Below are positions 18,128 through 27,474 of a DNA stretch of 64,000 nucleotides, piece after piece. The stretch's first letter is position 1; every line of letters begins with the position of its first letter. Origin of the DNA: Ruegeria sp. THAF57 (lineage in GTDB: Bacteria; Pseudomonadota; Alphaproteobacteria; Rhodobacterales; Rhodobacteraceae); NCBI RefSeq assembly GCF_903914075.1, contig NZ_CAIWNQ010000001.1, positions 767,469-831,468 on the forward strand, given 5' to 3'. A program made the position numbers and the translations under genes. Under the pieces are notes generated by a model. It worked only from the letters and a program-made list of their open reading frames with translations, did no database searches and was not told where the DNA came from.

Positions 18128-19099
18128 GTGATCAAGACTTCCCCCGAATTGCTTGCCGTAACAGAGCGCTGGTTTGATGCAATCAGATACCGCAGAACGC
18201 ACGTTTTGAAAGATTATCTGTCAGACTCGGCAGAGTTGCGATTCATCGGAACCGGCGAGGATGAATTCTGGAGGGGGCAAGTCGTCCGCGATGGTGTCGG
18301 CGACTTCATCGGCGAAATGCCCGAGCCAGATGTTTGGGAAGTGCTGGAAGCCGAAGCCTTCGAGAATGGAGAAACGGGCTGGTCAGCCTTCCTACACAAA
18401 GTCGGCTTTCCCGGTCTTGGGGATTCATTCATCGTCCGCACTGTACTTGTGTTCGTGTTGGAAGGGGCGTCCTGGAAGATCATAAATCGGCACGCGTCGC
18501 TTCCATTTCCAAATGTGGAATTCGTAGGCAGCGAGCAGTTGGCGATCCAAAGCCTTGTAAATGCCGCGCTAAATGACGGCCCGGAATTGCTTCAGACTGA
18601 AGGTTTGGCCTCGGTGCTCTTTACCGATGTAGAAGGCAGTACGACCCTTGCCGAAGCCATGGGCAACCAAAGCTGGTCCGCCTTGATAGACCAACATTTT
18701 CAGACCGTTGAGGGGATCGTTGCGGCACATCGCGGGCAGTTCGTAAAGTCGCTGGGGGATGGAACGCTATCCAGCTTTCAATCCGCAAACGAGGCGCTTC
18801 TCGCAGCTATCGACATGCAGGAGGCCGTTAACCTGACCGATATGGAACCGCGTCTGGGTTTGCGGGTTGGCATTCACACCGGCGAAGTCGTGTTGGCGCG
18901 CGGCGACTTTTTTGGCACTGTGGTTAACAAGGCAGCTCGTATTACGTCGTCGGCCAATGCGGGCGAAATCCTTGTTTCAGACGAAACACGAGCCATGGTC
19001 AGCGGACACCACGAGTTCAAATTTGTAGACGCCAAATCAGTAACACTCAAAGGATTGCCAAAGGATCATACTGTTTACCGTTTGCAATGGGCACGATAG
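18128..19099 (+). CDS. Class III nucleotide cyclase with NTF2/SnoaL-like N-terminal domain
   Basis: 323 residues. The first 135 (ELLAVTERWFDAIRYRRTHVLKDYLSD..., ending WKIINRHASLPF) look like an NTF2/SnoaL-like cone fold, a possible ligand-binding sensor. Residues about 160-320 are a class III cyclase domain: Asp167 in LFTDVEGST, Asp211 in SLGDGT, GIHTGE at 248-253 and VNKAAR at 266-271. It starts at GTG with GGGAG 8 bp upstream. There is no membrane segment. It should make cAMP or cGMP in the cytosol in response to an unknown ligand. It is the second such cyclase in the window. Confidence 0.85.
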   Translation: MIKTSPELLAVTERWFDAIRYRRTHVLKDYLSDSAELRFIGTGEDEFWRGQVVRDGVGDFIGEMPEPDVWEVLEAEAFENGETGWSAFLHKVGFPGLGDSFIVRTVLVFVLEGASWKIINRHASLPFPNVEFVGSEQLAIQSLVNAALNDGPELLQTEGLASVLFTDVEGSTTLAEAMGNQSWSALIDQHFQTVEGIVAAHRGQFVKSLGDGTLSSFQSANEALLAAIDMQEAVNLTDMEPRLGLRVGIHTGEVVLARGDFFGTVVNKAARITSSANAGEILVSDETRAMVSGHHEFKFVDAKSVTLKGLPKDHTVYRLQWAR

Positions 19100-19151
19100 C
19101 TGAGTCCCGGAATGACCCTTTGAAAGCCGGCCAGGCAAACGGGGTGCCTGT

Positions 19152-19800
19152 TCAGCCACTTGTACTATTGTTCGGTATCGCCTTGCAGAACGGGCATATC
19201 ATTCTCGTGACCTTTGTCGTCTCTCCCTTCGGCAACTCTATTATCGTATCAATAACATAACTGGGACGCTGCTTGGTCTCTACGTTTATTCGGCCGATAT
19301 ATTCCCCGATCAGACCCAACGCGATCAAATTACAAGCCCCTAACAGCAAAACGACCACCATCAACGATGCATAACCTGGAGCGTCAACGCCCCAGAAGAC
19401 TGTTTTAGCAACGATGAAAACAGCGTAGAAAACGGCAGTAATTGCCGTCATTGTCCCCAAATAGGTCCACGCTCTGATCGGCAAGGTTGTCGAACCGGTG
19501 ATACCATCCAAGGCAAAGTTCCAGAGCTTCCAGAAACTCCAATCCGTGTCCCCCGCCGATCGGGTCGGGCGTTCATACTCGATTGTAACAGGGTCGAAAC
19601 CGGCTCACGCGAATAGCCCTTTCATAAAGCGTACCCGTTCAATCAGTTCGTTCAGCCGCGCCACAACCTCGCGGTCGAGCAATCGGAAATCTCCGACGTT
19701 GTCTTCTTTGCGAGAAACGCGGTTTACGTTTACCGTTTTTCCCCGGATTGCCACGCATCAAGCATCTTGGCGAACCGCGGCTAGGCGTCAGCCGTCAATC
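19152..19800 (-). pseudogene. Decayed GtrB-type polyprenyl-phosphate glycosyltransferase
   Basis: The last 119 codons (19152-19511) encode the two C-terminal membrane helices and the GEYIGRINVETKQRPSYVID tail typical of GtrB/YfdH bactoprenol glycosyltransferases. Upstream in the same frame the reading continues as DNVGDFRLLDREVVARLNELIERVRFMKGLFA, then a TGA where family members have Trp, then AGFDPVTIEYERPTRSAGDTDWSFWKLWNFALDGI. Further upstream the similarity jumps frame (PRFAKMLDAWQSG) after a further stop, and the N-terminal catalytic half is missing. Truncation plus stop plus frameshift means it is inactive. Confidence 0.8.
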
Positions 19801-19890
19801 AATTGCCACCCCAGTCGACTAACCGCCTGTAGAAAACCCTCAGAAACTACTGTCGCGTCGTTGGTGGGTCTCAGTAATTATTCTACAGCC

Positions 19891-19916
19891 GAGGGGTGGA
19901 CTGAAATCCACACCTC
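19891..19916 (-). terminator. Probable terminator hairpin of the aldehyde dehydrogenase gene
   Basis: A 10-bp stem with one mismatch (GAGGGGTGGA / TCCACACCTC) and a 6-nt loop begins 16 bp beyond the dehydrogenase stop. No long T-run follows, so a structural or regulatory hairpin is the alternative. Confidence 0.5.
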
Positions 19917-19931
19917 GACTGCGTAATTGGG

Positions 19932-21365
19932 TCAGGACCAGCCCGATACGACCTTCACCTCGAGAAAGTCCTCCATGCCGAATGTTCCGCCTTCGCGGCC
20001 ATTGCCCGATTGCTTCATCCCGCCAAATGGGGCCTCTGCCCCACGGCGTACGCCATTGGCCTCGACCATCCCGGAGCGCAGACGTCGCGAGACGCGCTTC
20101 AGCTTTTCAGCATCCGAGGTCTGGATGTAATTTGCCAACCCGAACTCGGTATCATTGGCCATCTGCACCGCCTCTGCTTCGTCCGAGAACTTCATCATCG
20201 CAAGCACCGGTCCAAAGATCTCTTCCCGCGCGATCCGCATATCAGGAGTGACATCGGCAAACACGGTCGGGCGCACAAAGAACCCCCGGTTCATGCCTTC
20301 GGGACGCCCCGGACCGCCGGCAACAAGCCGCGCGCCCTCATCAATGCCAGACTGGATCAGGTCCTGAATCTTGTCGAATTGCGCCTTGTTGACCACGGGA
20401 CCGATATGAGACCCGGGCTCATTCGCCGGACCGACCTTTATGGTCTCACAAACCTTCCCGGCTGTTTCGACCGCCGCATCATAAGCGCTTTCTTCGACGA
20501 TCATCCGACTGGGTGCGATGCAGGACTGCCCCGAGTTGATCATCATGTAACGCACACCGCGTTCCACGGCCGCATCATCAGCATCGGCAAAAACCAAGTT
20601 GGCCCCCTTGCCACCCAATTCCAGATGCACGCGCTTCAGGGTCTCAGCCGCATTGACGGACACCGCTTTGCCCGCCCGTCCTGATCCTGTCAGGCTGATC
20701 GCATCAACGTCGGGATGCGTCGCCAGCGCAGTCCCCACACCGGGGCCGTCACCATTAACAAGGTTGAACACGCCGGGCGGGAAGCCTGCCTCGTGGATCA
20801 TCTCGGCCAACAGCATTGCGCTGACTGGGCTTTCTTCGGACGGCTTCAAGATCATCGTGTTGCCGGTCACAATCGCCGCCCCAACCTTGAGCGAAACCTG
20901 ATTCATCGGCCAGTTCCAAGGCGTAATCAACGCGCAAACCCCAACAGGCTCGCGAATGATCCAACTGTCCGGCGCGTGATCGCCCAACGGTTCTTCGAAC
21001 ACATACTCACGGGCAACCTTGGCAAAGGTGCTCATGTGCAAAGTGCCCATGGCCACATGCAAGTTCGTGGAAAAATCAATCGGAGCCCCCATTTCAAGGG
21101 TGATCACCTCGGCCATCTCTGCAGAGCGTCGATTGTAGATTTCGATCAATTTCTCCAGAAGCGCCACCCTGTCTTCAAGCGGTGTTTCCATCCACGTGGG
21201 GAAAGCTGCCCGCGCGGCAGCAACAGCGCGATCCACGTCCCCCTCACTGCCAAGCGAGATCAGGCTACAAGGCTCTTCGTTTGTTGGATTGATGACGTGG
21301 TGATCTCTGGCGGTCAGTGGGGCCACCCATGTTCCGTCAATATAAAAATCACGCTTTTCGATCAT
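19932..21365 (-). CDS. NAD(P)-dependent aldehyde dehydrogenase
   Basis: 477 residues, normal for the ALDH superfamily. Key regions are visible: PWNWPMNQVSLKVGAAIVTGNTMILKPSE (cofactor binding), LELGGKGANLVFADAD with the general-base Glu, NSGQSCIAPSRM with the catalytic Cys, and EEIFGPVLAMMKF. It oxidises an aldehyde to the acid; the substrate is unknown. The ATG at 21365 has GGGAGGAGC upstream and gives the family N-terminus; the longer frame from 21422 does not. It is divergent from a LysR gene that probably controls it, and it fits the neighbouring alcohol/aldehyde/acid catabolism. Confidence 0.95.
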   Translation of the reverse strand: MIEKRDFYIDGTWVAPLTARDHHVINPTNEEPCSLISLGSEGDVDRAVAAARAAFPTWMETPLEDRVALLEKLIEIYNRRSAEMAEVITLEMGAPIDFSTNLHVAMGTLHMSTFAKVAREYVFEEPLGDHAPDSWIIREPVGVCALITPWNWPMNQVSLKVGAAIVTGNTMILKPSEESPVSAMLLAEMIHEAGFPPGVFNLVNGDGPGVGTALATHPDVDAISLTGSGRAGKAVSVNAAETLKRVHLELGGKGANLVFADADDAAVERGVRYMMINSGQSCIAPSRMIVEESAYDAAVETAGKVCETIKVGPANEPGSHIGPVVNKAQFDKIQDLIQSGIDEGARLVAGGPGRPEGMNRGFFVRPTVFADVTPDMRIAREEIFGPVLAMMKFSDEAEAVQMANDTEFGLANYIQTSDAEKLKRVSRRLRSGMVEANGVRRGAEAPFGGMKQSGNGREGGTFGMEDFLEVKVVSGWS

Positions 21366-21671
21366 GGGTCGCTCCTCCCGAGCCGGTTTGATTGCATATG
21401 ATAGCGGGCTCAGATTTCGCATATTCTGTTCAACGCAGGTACGGCAGCGAAAGCATAGTTATCATTCACAAATGAATACGTCCGTACCTAAGTCAGAGCT
21501 GATGCAGCGGCTTCGGCAATCATTCTTTTTTGACAGGTTCCTCCCCCACCGATACGCTAATGTCATCAAAAATGAATAACTGGGCAGGTTTATGAGGATT
21601 GCTTCCGTTGCATGATCAAACGCGATTGCGGCGGACGAATTTAGCCGGTCCATGCGCAGGGAGAACACCTC
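21366..21671. promoter_or_regulatory. Divergent promoter region with a repeated AATGAATA element
   Basis: The sequence between ALDH and lysR-type genes contains TCATTCACAAATGAATA (21462-21478) and, about 100 bp on, TCATCAAAAATGAATA (21563-21578). These are near copies of each other; the first includes the inverted repeat ATTCA-N4-TGAAT. They may be sites for the LysR regulator. No gene is seen here. Confidence 0.4.
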
Positions 21672-22559
21672 ATGAATGAGCCGTTGGACTGGAACGGTGT
21701 CCGCGATTTTCTGGCAACGGTAAAAGTCGGCAGCCTGACACGCGCGGCGATCCATCTGCGCATCAGCCAGCCGACCCTCAGCAGGCGCATCGCAGCTCTG
21801 GAAGAGCAACTGGGCGTGCAATTGCTTGTCCGCGGGCCGCGTCACTTCAAAGTGACAGAAGCGGGCATACGACTTCAGACCATTGCGCAGCAAATGCAGT
21901 TGGCCTCGCGAAAGATCGAAAGCGACGCCTGGGAGAGCCGCGATCTATTGGGCGGGACAGTGCGGGTCTCGGCGACCGAAGCGATCACCAATGCCTGGCT
22001 CATCGAACAATTGCCGGGCTTCATGGAAACTTACCCAGAAATCTCGATCGAGATGGTCACGGACAACCGCCTGACCGATCTTCTCAACCGGAACTCGGAT
22101 GTCGCTATCCGTCTTTTGCGGCCGACGCAGAAAGAGTTGATTGCCAAGAAAGTCGGAGTCCTGAAGGTCGGTTATTATGCCTCTGTCTCATATGTTGAAC
22201 AAAACGGCGTACCCAAAAGCGCGGACGACCTGAAAGGTCACAGAACCATTGCGATTGAAGGGTCGCGCAAGTTTGCCTCGGATGTGGATGAGGTGACGCG
22301 CAATGGAACAACCGCACTGCGATTGCGCAATGTGCTTGGGGTGATGCGGGCGATCAAAGCCGGCTTGGGAATTGGGCCTGTCTACTGCTTTCACGCCGAG
22401 CGCCAACATGATCTGGTGCGCGTGCTCGAGAAGGAACCCCCAATCGAGATGGAGATTTGGTTAACGGCCCATCCGGAACTGCGGGAGAACCCCAGTATTC
22501 GGGCAGTTTACGACTTTTTGGATCAGTGTTTTGCCAAACAGAAAGGGCAATTCACCTGA
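21672..22559 (+). CDS. LysR family transcriptional regulator
   Basis: 295 residues of typical LysR length. The helix-turn-helix is at about residues 8-65 (DWNGVRDFLATVKVGSLTRAAIHLRISQPTLSRRIAALEEQLG), followed by a substrate-binding effector domain. GGGAGA precedes the ATG. Divergent from the aldehyde dehydrogenase and upstream of the TAXI-TRAP transporter genes, it could regulate either. The effector is unknown. Confidence 0.92.
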   Translation: MNEPLDWNGVRDFLATVKVGSLTRAAIHLRISQPTLSRRIAALEEQLGVQLLVRGPRHFKVTEAGIRLQTIAQQMQLASRKIESDAWESRDLLGGTVRVSATEAITNAWLIEQLPGFMETYPEISIEMVTDNRLTDLLNRNSDVAIRLLRPTQKELIAKKVGVLKVGYYASVSYVEQNGVPKSADDLKGHRTIAIEGSRKFASDVDEVTRNGTTALRLRNVLGVMRAIKAGLGIGPVYCFHAERQHDLVRVLEKEPPIEMEIWLTAHPELRENPSIRAVYDFLDQCFAKQKGQFT

Positions 22560-22982
22560 TCAGCCTCTGTCCAGTGATACATCTACGAATAATAAGAATT
22601 GGTTTTTGTAGGTTTGTGCATGGCGGTCTTCCAGATAGCCTTTTTGCTAAGGCTCAACAGAATTGTGGCAGCGGATCGTCGGACTCGTTTGCCGAATGAA
22701 TAAAGCAAGACTGTGAGCGTAAGTTTTGTCGATACCTGCAAAGGGAGGTGCAGCTATCGATCAATGCGACAGGACCAAACCATCTAGCATTGCGCGGCTT
22801 GCTCTTTGCCGTGGAAGGCAAAGCATGATGTGAACGGTTTCGTTGTCTTGATCAAGATCCGTATCGGTTACACTGAAAGCGGGGCTTGTCGCTCACGACT
22901 TCATCAAAGCACCCGCTTCCGAAAATTTCGGCACCAAAAGCCTTGGAAACAGGCTGTGCAAGCAAATCAACGGAGGAGAGAA
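22560..22982. other. Spacer upstream of the TAXI-TRAP operon
   Basis: About 420 bp with no credible gene. It must contain the TRAP operon promoter and leader. The upstream extension of the TAXI frame to 22806 has no signal-peptide character, so I treat it as non-coding. Confidence 0.5.
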
Positions 22983-24149
22983 ATGCTTACACGACACATG
23001 TTTGCCGCAACGGTTTGCGCGGTTACGGCATCATTTGCGACGGCCGAGGAGATCACGCTGCCCAATCAGATTGCGTGGACTGCTTACGGCACCGGTTCTG
23101 CCGGGTACAACCAGTCCATCGCAATCGGCGCGGCAATGCAAGAAAAGCTAGGTGTGAACCTCCGCGTGCTGCCAGGCAAGAATGACATCGCCCGCACAGA
23201 ACCCCTGCGTCAGGGGAAGGTTCAGTTCTCTGCCAATGGGGTCGGCGGATCCTTTATGGCCCAAGAGGGTGTGTTCCAGTTCGGCGCAGAAAACTGGGGG
23301 CCGCAGCCGGTTCGCATTCTGGCGGCCAATAACGGTGGAACCTTTGGTCTGTCGTTGGCTGTCGCAGAAGAAGCCTGCGAAAAAGCTGGCAAGCCGGGCT
23401 GCGAAGGATTCACCTATTCCGACCTTAAAGGCCTGCGTGTAGCCTGGATCAAAGGGGCACCGGCCCTGAACGTCAACAACGAGGCGTATCTGGCATATGG
23501 CGGATTGACTTGGGATGACGTCGAAATCGTGGAATTCGGCGGCTATGGCGATTCTTGGACAGGCATGATCGACGGCACCGTTGACGCGGCTTTCGCCGCA
23601 ACCACGTCGGGCCGGGTTTACGAAGCGGCCTCGGCACCGCGCGGCGTGTTCTGGCCTCCAATTGACCCCGCGAATGCCGAAGGGCTTGCGCGGATGCAGT
23701 CGATTGCACCGTTCTTTTCACCCATCACGGCGACCGTAGGCGGCAATATCGACGGTACCGATGGTATTCAGACCGCCGGCTATGCCTATCCAGTTCTGAT
23801 GACATATTCCGAGCAGAACACCGACCTGACCTATAACATGACCAAGGCGCTGCACGAGCTGTATGACGAATACACCGGCAAAGCCCCCAGTGTGGATGGT
23901 TGGTCCCTCGACAAGCAGAACTTCACGTGGGTTGCACCTTACCACGAAGGCGCCATTCGCTATTACCAGGAAACCGGGTTGTGGTCCGACGAAGCACAAG
24001 CCCACAACGACAAGCTTATTGAGCGTCAAAATGCACTGCAGAAAGCCTGGGAAGAACTGAAGGCCGAAGCGCCCGAAAACTGGCAGGAGGCCTGGGAGGC
24101 CAAGCGCCGCAAAGCTCTGGCCGCTGGCGGCTTTGAGGTCGTCTTCTAA
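22983..24149 (+). CDS. TAXI family TRAP transporter solute-binding protein
   Basis: 388 residues with signal peptide MLTRHMFAATVCAVTASFATA. The mature part matches the TAXI family: WTAYGTGSAGYNQSIAIGAAMQEKLGVNLRVLPGKNDIARTEPL, and a later GMIDGTVDAAFAATTSG. It binds the substrate in the periplasm for the fused TRAP permease encoded downstream. The ATG at 22983 has GGAGGAGA just upstream. TAXI systems generally take carboxylates. The protein is longer than many TAXI receptors (about 320), with a C-terminal helical extension rich in Glu and Lys. Confidence 0.92.
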   Translation: MLTRHMFAATVCAVTASFATAEEITLPNQIAWTAYGTGSAGYNQSIAIGAAMQEKLGVNLRVLPGKNDIARTEPLRQGKVQFSANGVGGSFMAQEGVFQFGAENWGPQPVRILAANNGGTFGLSLAVAEEACEKAGKPGCEGFTYSDLKGLRVAWIKGAPALNVNNEAYLAYGGLTWDDVEIVEFGGYGDSWTGMIDGTVDAAFAATTSGRVYEAASAPRGVFWPPIDPANAEGLARMQSIAPFFSPITATVGGNIDGTDGIQTAGYAYPVLMTYSEQNTDLTYNMTKALHELYDEYTGKAPSVDGWSLDKQNFTWVAPYHEGAIRYYQETGLWSDEAQAHNDKLIERQNALQKAWEELKAEAPENWQEAWEAKRRKALAAGGFEVVF

Positions 24150-24236
24150 AGCTGACCGCATGAAAAATTGCGCGACGTGCAGGTCAATGGGCCTGCACGT
24201 TCTCCAACAAATAGTTCAACTGAATGTCAGAGACCC

Positions 24237-26219
24237 ATGACGCAGCCCTCCGAAAGCTCGCGCGGCAGCGCCGCAATTGATGCAGAACGCGCCGTCGAGC
24301 GGCAGACCTTTTCCGGGCTGGCGCGATGGCTCATTATTGTTTTCACACTGACCGCAATCGGATTGGCGGTGAACAAGCTTTTCAATCTTAGGCTGGGCGG
24401 CACATCCCTTCTGGAAGGGACGTATCTGTATACTTTGGCCGGGCTGTTTCTGAGCCTGACCTTCATCATCTTCCGTGCTGGGAAAACCCCTTCGGCCCGT
24501 GTGCCATGGTATGATTGGATTTTGGCCGCTCTTGCATTTGGCGTGTCAGGATATTTCGCGATGACCGCAAGCATCAGCCTGGACTCCGGCTGGGAATATG
24601 CCGCGCCACAACAGGCAGTCTGGGCCTCGATCCTGATGTATGCACTGGTGCTGGAAGGCACGCGTCGCACCGGTGGGTTGGTGATCTTTGGTATTGTGTT
24701 GTTCTTCTCGCTCTATCCGACCTTCGCGGATCACGTGCCGGACCCGTTGAACGGGTTCTCTCAGCCCTTTAGGGACGTCATCCCCTATTTCATGATCTCG
24801 TCCGAAGCGTCTTTTGGCATTCCGATGCGCGCCTTCGGCAACCTTGTCATTGGCTTCATCCTGTTCGGTGCTGTTTTGCAATTCACCGGTGGCGGGAAAT
24901 TCTTCAACAATCTCGCCCTGGCACTTGTCGGCGGCTATCGCGGCGGCGCGGCCAAAGTGTCGATCTTTGCCTCGGGTTTCATGGGGTCGATGTCCGGCTC
25001 GGTTATCTCGAACGTGCTGACCACCGGGGCAGTATCTATCCCGGCCATGAAGAAAACCGGGTTCGAACCCCGTTTTGCGGCCGCCACGGAAGCCTGCGCC
25101 TCGACCGGCGGTGTGGTTATGCCACCGATCATGGGGGCAACCGCATTTGTAATCGCCTCGTGGCTGGGTGTGCCTTACGTCGAGATCATGCTGGCCGCGG
25201 CCATCCCGTCGCTTTTGTATTTCTTCAGCCTGTTTGTTCAGATCGACGCCTATTCCGCCCGCCGCGGCCTGCGCGGGATGGATCAAAGCGAACGCCCTCG
25301 CATTGGACAAACCATGCGAGAAGGTTGGCTGTATATTTCGGTCTTCGCCCTGCTGATCTTTCTGATGGTGGCGTTTCGCTGGGAAACCACCGCGCCGTTC
25401 TTTGCTGTGGTTCTGCTGCTGGTGGTCAATCAACTGCGCAAGAACGACCGTGTGTCGATGAAGGGGTTTCTGGACATCATCATCTCGGTTGGCCGGACCC
25501 TGTCCGAACTAGTGGCGGTGCTGCTGGGGATCGGCATGATCGTCGGAGCGTTTCAGGCCACCGGTCTGACCGGTCCTTTGGCCAATGAACTGGTACACAT
25601 GGCGGGCAGCTCGGTCGCGATGCTGCTGATCATGGGGGCGCTGACCAGCTTTGTGTTCGGCATGGGAATGACCGTGACCGCCTGCTATATCTTTCTGGCC
25701 GTTGTGCTGGCCCCGGCGCTGGTGCAGGCCGGGCTTAACGAGCTCGCCGTGCATCTGTTCATTCTGTACTGGGGCATGGTCAGCTATATCACCCCGCCTG
25801 TGGCACTGGGTGCTTTTGCGGCAGCGACGATGGCACATGCAAACGCGTTTCGCACCGGGGTCGAGGCGATGAGACTGGGTGGAGTGATCTACTTTGTCCC
25901 CTTCTTCTTCGTGCTCAATCCCGCGCTTATCGGGCAGGGATCGGCAGGCGAAGTTGTGACCGTCCTGTTCTGCGCCCTGATCGGGATCTGGTTTATCTCA
26001 GCCGCACTCCAGGGGTATCTGGCTTTTGTCGGGTCCCTCGGCAGTGGGGCCGCCGGGATGTTGGCCCGTGTCACACTACTGGTAGCGGGTTTCCTGATCG
26101 CGTCACCGACCGGGGGCATAGCCGGTGTCGGGCACCTGACATTGACGTTGATCGGCTTCGCGCTGTCCGCCCTTCCCGTTCTGTTGATCGTGTCCCGTCA
26201 AAAGCAATTCGTGACCTAA
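24237..26219 (+). CDS. TRAP transporter fused (4TM/12TM) permease
   Basis: About 660 residues with many membrane segments. The small DctQ-like part (residues about 30-180) is fused to the large DctM-like part, which shows GFMGSMSGSVISNVLTTGAVSIPAMKKTGF and STGGVVMPPIMGATAFVIASWLG. The fused form is the one used with TAXI receptors. A TTG frame from 24168 exists, but the ATG at 24237 gives a plausible hydrophilic N-terminus. The ribosome-binding site is weak, so translation may be coupled to the TAXI gene 87 bp upstream. Confidence 0.92.
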   Translation: MTQPSESSRGSAAIDAERAVERQTFSGLARWLIIVFTLTAIGLAVNKLFNLRLGGTSLLEGTYLYTLAGLFLSLTFIIFRAGKTPSARVPWYDWILAALAFGVSGYFAMTASISLDSGWEYAAPQQAVWASILMYALVLEGTRRTGGLVIFGIVLFFSLYPTFADHVPDPLNGFSQPFRDVIPYFMISSEASFGIPMRAFGNLVIGFILFGAVLQFTGGGKFFNNLALALVGGYRGGAAKVSIFASGFMGSMSGSVISNVLTTGAVSIPAMKKTGFEPRFAAATEACASTGGVVMPPIMGATAFVIASWLGVPYVEIMLAAAIPSLLYFFSLFVQIDAYSARRGLRGMDQSERPRIGQTMREGWLYISVFALLIFLMVAFRWETTAPFFAVVLLLVVNQLRKNDRVSMKGFLDIIISVGRTLSELVAVLLGIGMIVGAFQATGLTGPLANELVHMAGSSVAMLLIMGALTSFVFGMGMTVTACYIFLAVVLAPALVQAGLNELAVHLFILYWGMVSYITPPVALGAFAAATMAHANAFRTGVEAMRLGGVIYFVPFFFVLNPALIGQGSAGEVVTVLFCALIGIWFISAALQGYLAFVGSLGSGAAGMLARVTLLVAGFLIASPTGGIAGVGHLTLTLIGFALSALPVLLIVSRQKQFVT

Positions 26220-26225
26220 AAAAAA

Positions 26226-26249
26226 GGCGCGCCCAGAATAGGGCGCGCC
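26226..26249. terminator. Bidirectional rho-independent terminator
   Basis: Perfect 9-bp stem GGCGCGCCC-AGAATA-GGGCGCGCC between the convergent TRAP permease and CoA-transferase genes. Eight A on the left serve as the U-run for the minus strand; GTTTGTTTATGGTTTTT on the right serves the plus strand. Confidence 0.9.
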
Positions 26250-26283
26250 GTTTGTTTATGGTTTTTCTGTGGTTTTACCGAAC

Positions 26284-27474
26284 TTAAGAAATCGTCTGGT
26301 TGTCCCGCAGGGCGGCGATGTCCTGCTCGCTCAACCCCAATTCGGCAAGCACGTCCGAAGTATGTTCCCCAAGCGCCGGGGCCTGTGACAACGGACCGGT
26401 GGCCGTGGCGCTGAACTTGGCAGCCGACTGCGCCTGTCGCGTTGGGCCAAGGCCCTGCTGATCAAGAACTGTAATGACGTCGTTGTGCAAGACCTGAGGA
26501 TCATCAAGGACCTGTTGGCGCCGCAGAACCGGGGCACAGGGCACATCGTGACTTTCAAGCATGGTCAGCAGAGCCTCGGTCTTTCGGTCGGACACAGCGT
26601 TTTCAAGTAACTCAAGCCGCTCCTGACGGTTGACCTCTCGTTGGCTTGGGGTGGCGAACCGCGGGTCATCTATCAGGTCGGGCCGCTCGATGGCTTGGCA
26701 CAGGCCGACCCACTCCTTGTTCGAAATTGCCCCGATCGTGACAAACCCGTCCGCTGTGGGAAAGATCATGTCATGGGGGGTATTGCTGGGTTCTTCTTCC
26801 TGACCCACGACCGAGATCGTCGTCATTCCGTCAATCCAGTTATAGTTCAGCATCGCGTCCAGCATCGAGACCTGAACATGCTGACCTTCCCCGGTCTGAG
26901 AGCGACTGAACAAAGCGGCGGTCACCGCTTGCGCAGCATAAAGCGCCGTTGTCTTGTCGGCGATAACACTGCGGATCATTTTGGGGCGTTTGGTCAACGG
27001 GTCCTGTTGAATATCAGCCAGTCCCGACAGCGATTGCACCACCGGATCGTAGACCCGCTTACCCACATAAGGCCCGCTGTCCCCGACGCCGCTGATGGAC
27101 AGATAGACCAAGCGCGGGTTACGCCCTAACGCCTCGTCCGCGCCGAAACCCAACCTGTCGGCCACACCGGGGCGGAAATTTTGCACGAAAACATCCGCGT
27201 CTTCGATCAGCTTCCAGAGGATCTCTTTCGCTTCGGGTTTCTTGAGGTCCAGAGTGACCGACCGCTTGCCGCGATTGCACGACACAAATGAGGGCGTAAA
27301 GCCTGAAACCTTACCACGGGCGCGCATGATATCGCCGCTTGGGGGTTCAACCTTGATCACCTGCGCCCCCTGATCGGCCAGCATCCCCGTTGCGCATGGG
27401 CCAGAGATCACGCTGGACACATCGACCACTTTCACGCCTGAGAGCGGTCCCTTGCCATTTGCTTGTTCTGTCAT
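26284..27474 (-). CDS. CaiB/BaiF family (class III) CoA-transferase
   Basis: 396 residues. Typical start LSGVKVVDVSSVISGPCATGMLADQGAQVIKVEPPSGD; GQHVQVSMLDAMLNYNW contains the conserved Asp region of the family; a C-terminal ALGEHTSDVLAELG follows. It would move CoA from one acyl group to another without ATP, activating a carboxylic acid. It overlaps the GST gene by 4 bp and is the last gene of the SDR-GST-CoA-transferase operon. The adjacent TRAP importer could supply its acid substrate. Confidence 0.92.
   Translation of the reverse strand: MTEQANGKGPLSGVKVVDVSSVISGPCATGMLADQGAQVIKVEPPSGDIMRARGKVSGFTPSFVSCNRGKRSVTLDLKKPEAKEILWKLIEDADVFVQNFRPGVADRLGFGADEALGRNPRLVYLSISGVGDSGPYVGKRVYDPVVQSLSGLADIQQDPLTKRPKMIRSVIADKTTALYAAQAVTAALFSRSQTGEGQHVQVSMLDAMLNYNWIDGMTTISVVGQEEEPSNTPHDMIFPTADGFVTIGAISNKEWVGLCQAIERPDLIDDPRFATPSQREVNRQERLELLENAVSDRKTEALLTMLESHDVPCAPVLRRQQVLDDPQVLHNDVITVLDQQGLGPTRQAQSAAKFSATATGPLSQAPALGEHTSDVLAELGLSEQDIAALRDNQTIS

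Noticed and set aside
24546..25433. A 295-codon minus-strand frame opposite the TRAP permease.
   Set aside because: Arg/His/Gln-rich antisense of a GC-rich membrane gene; no motif.
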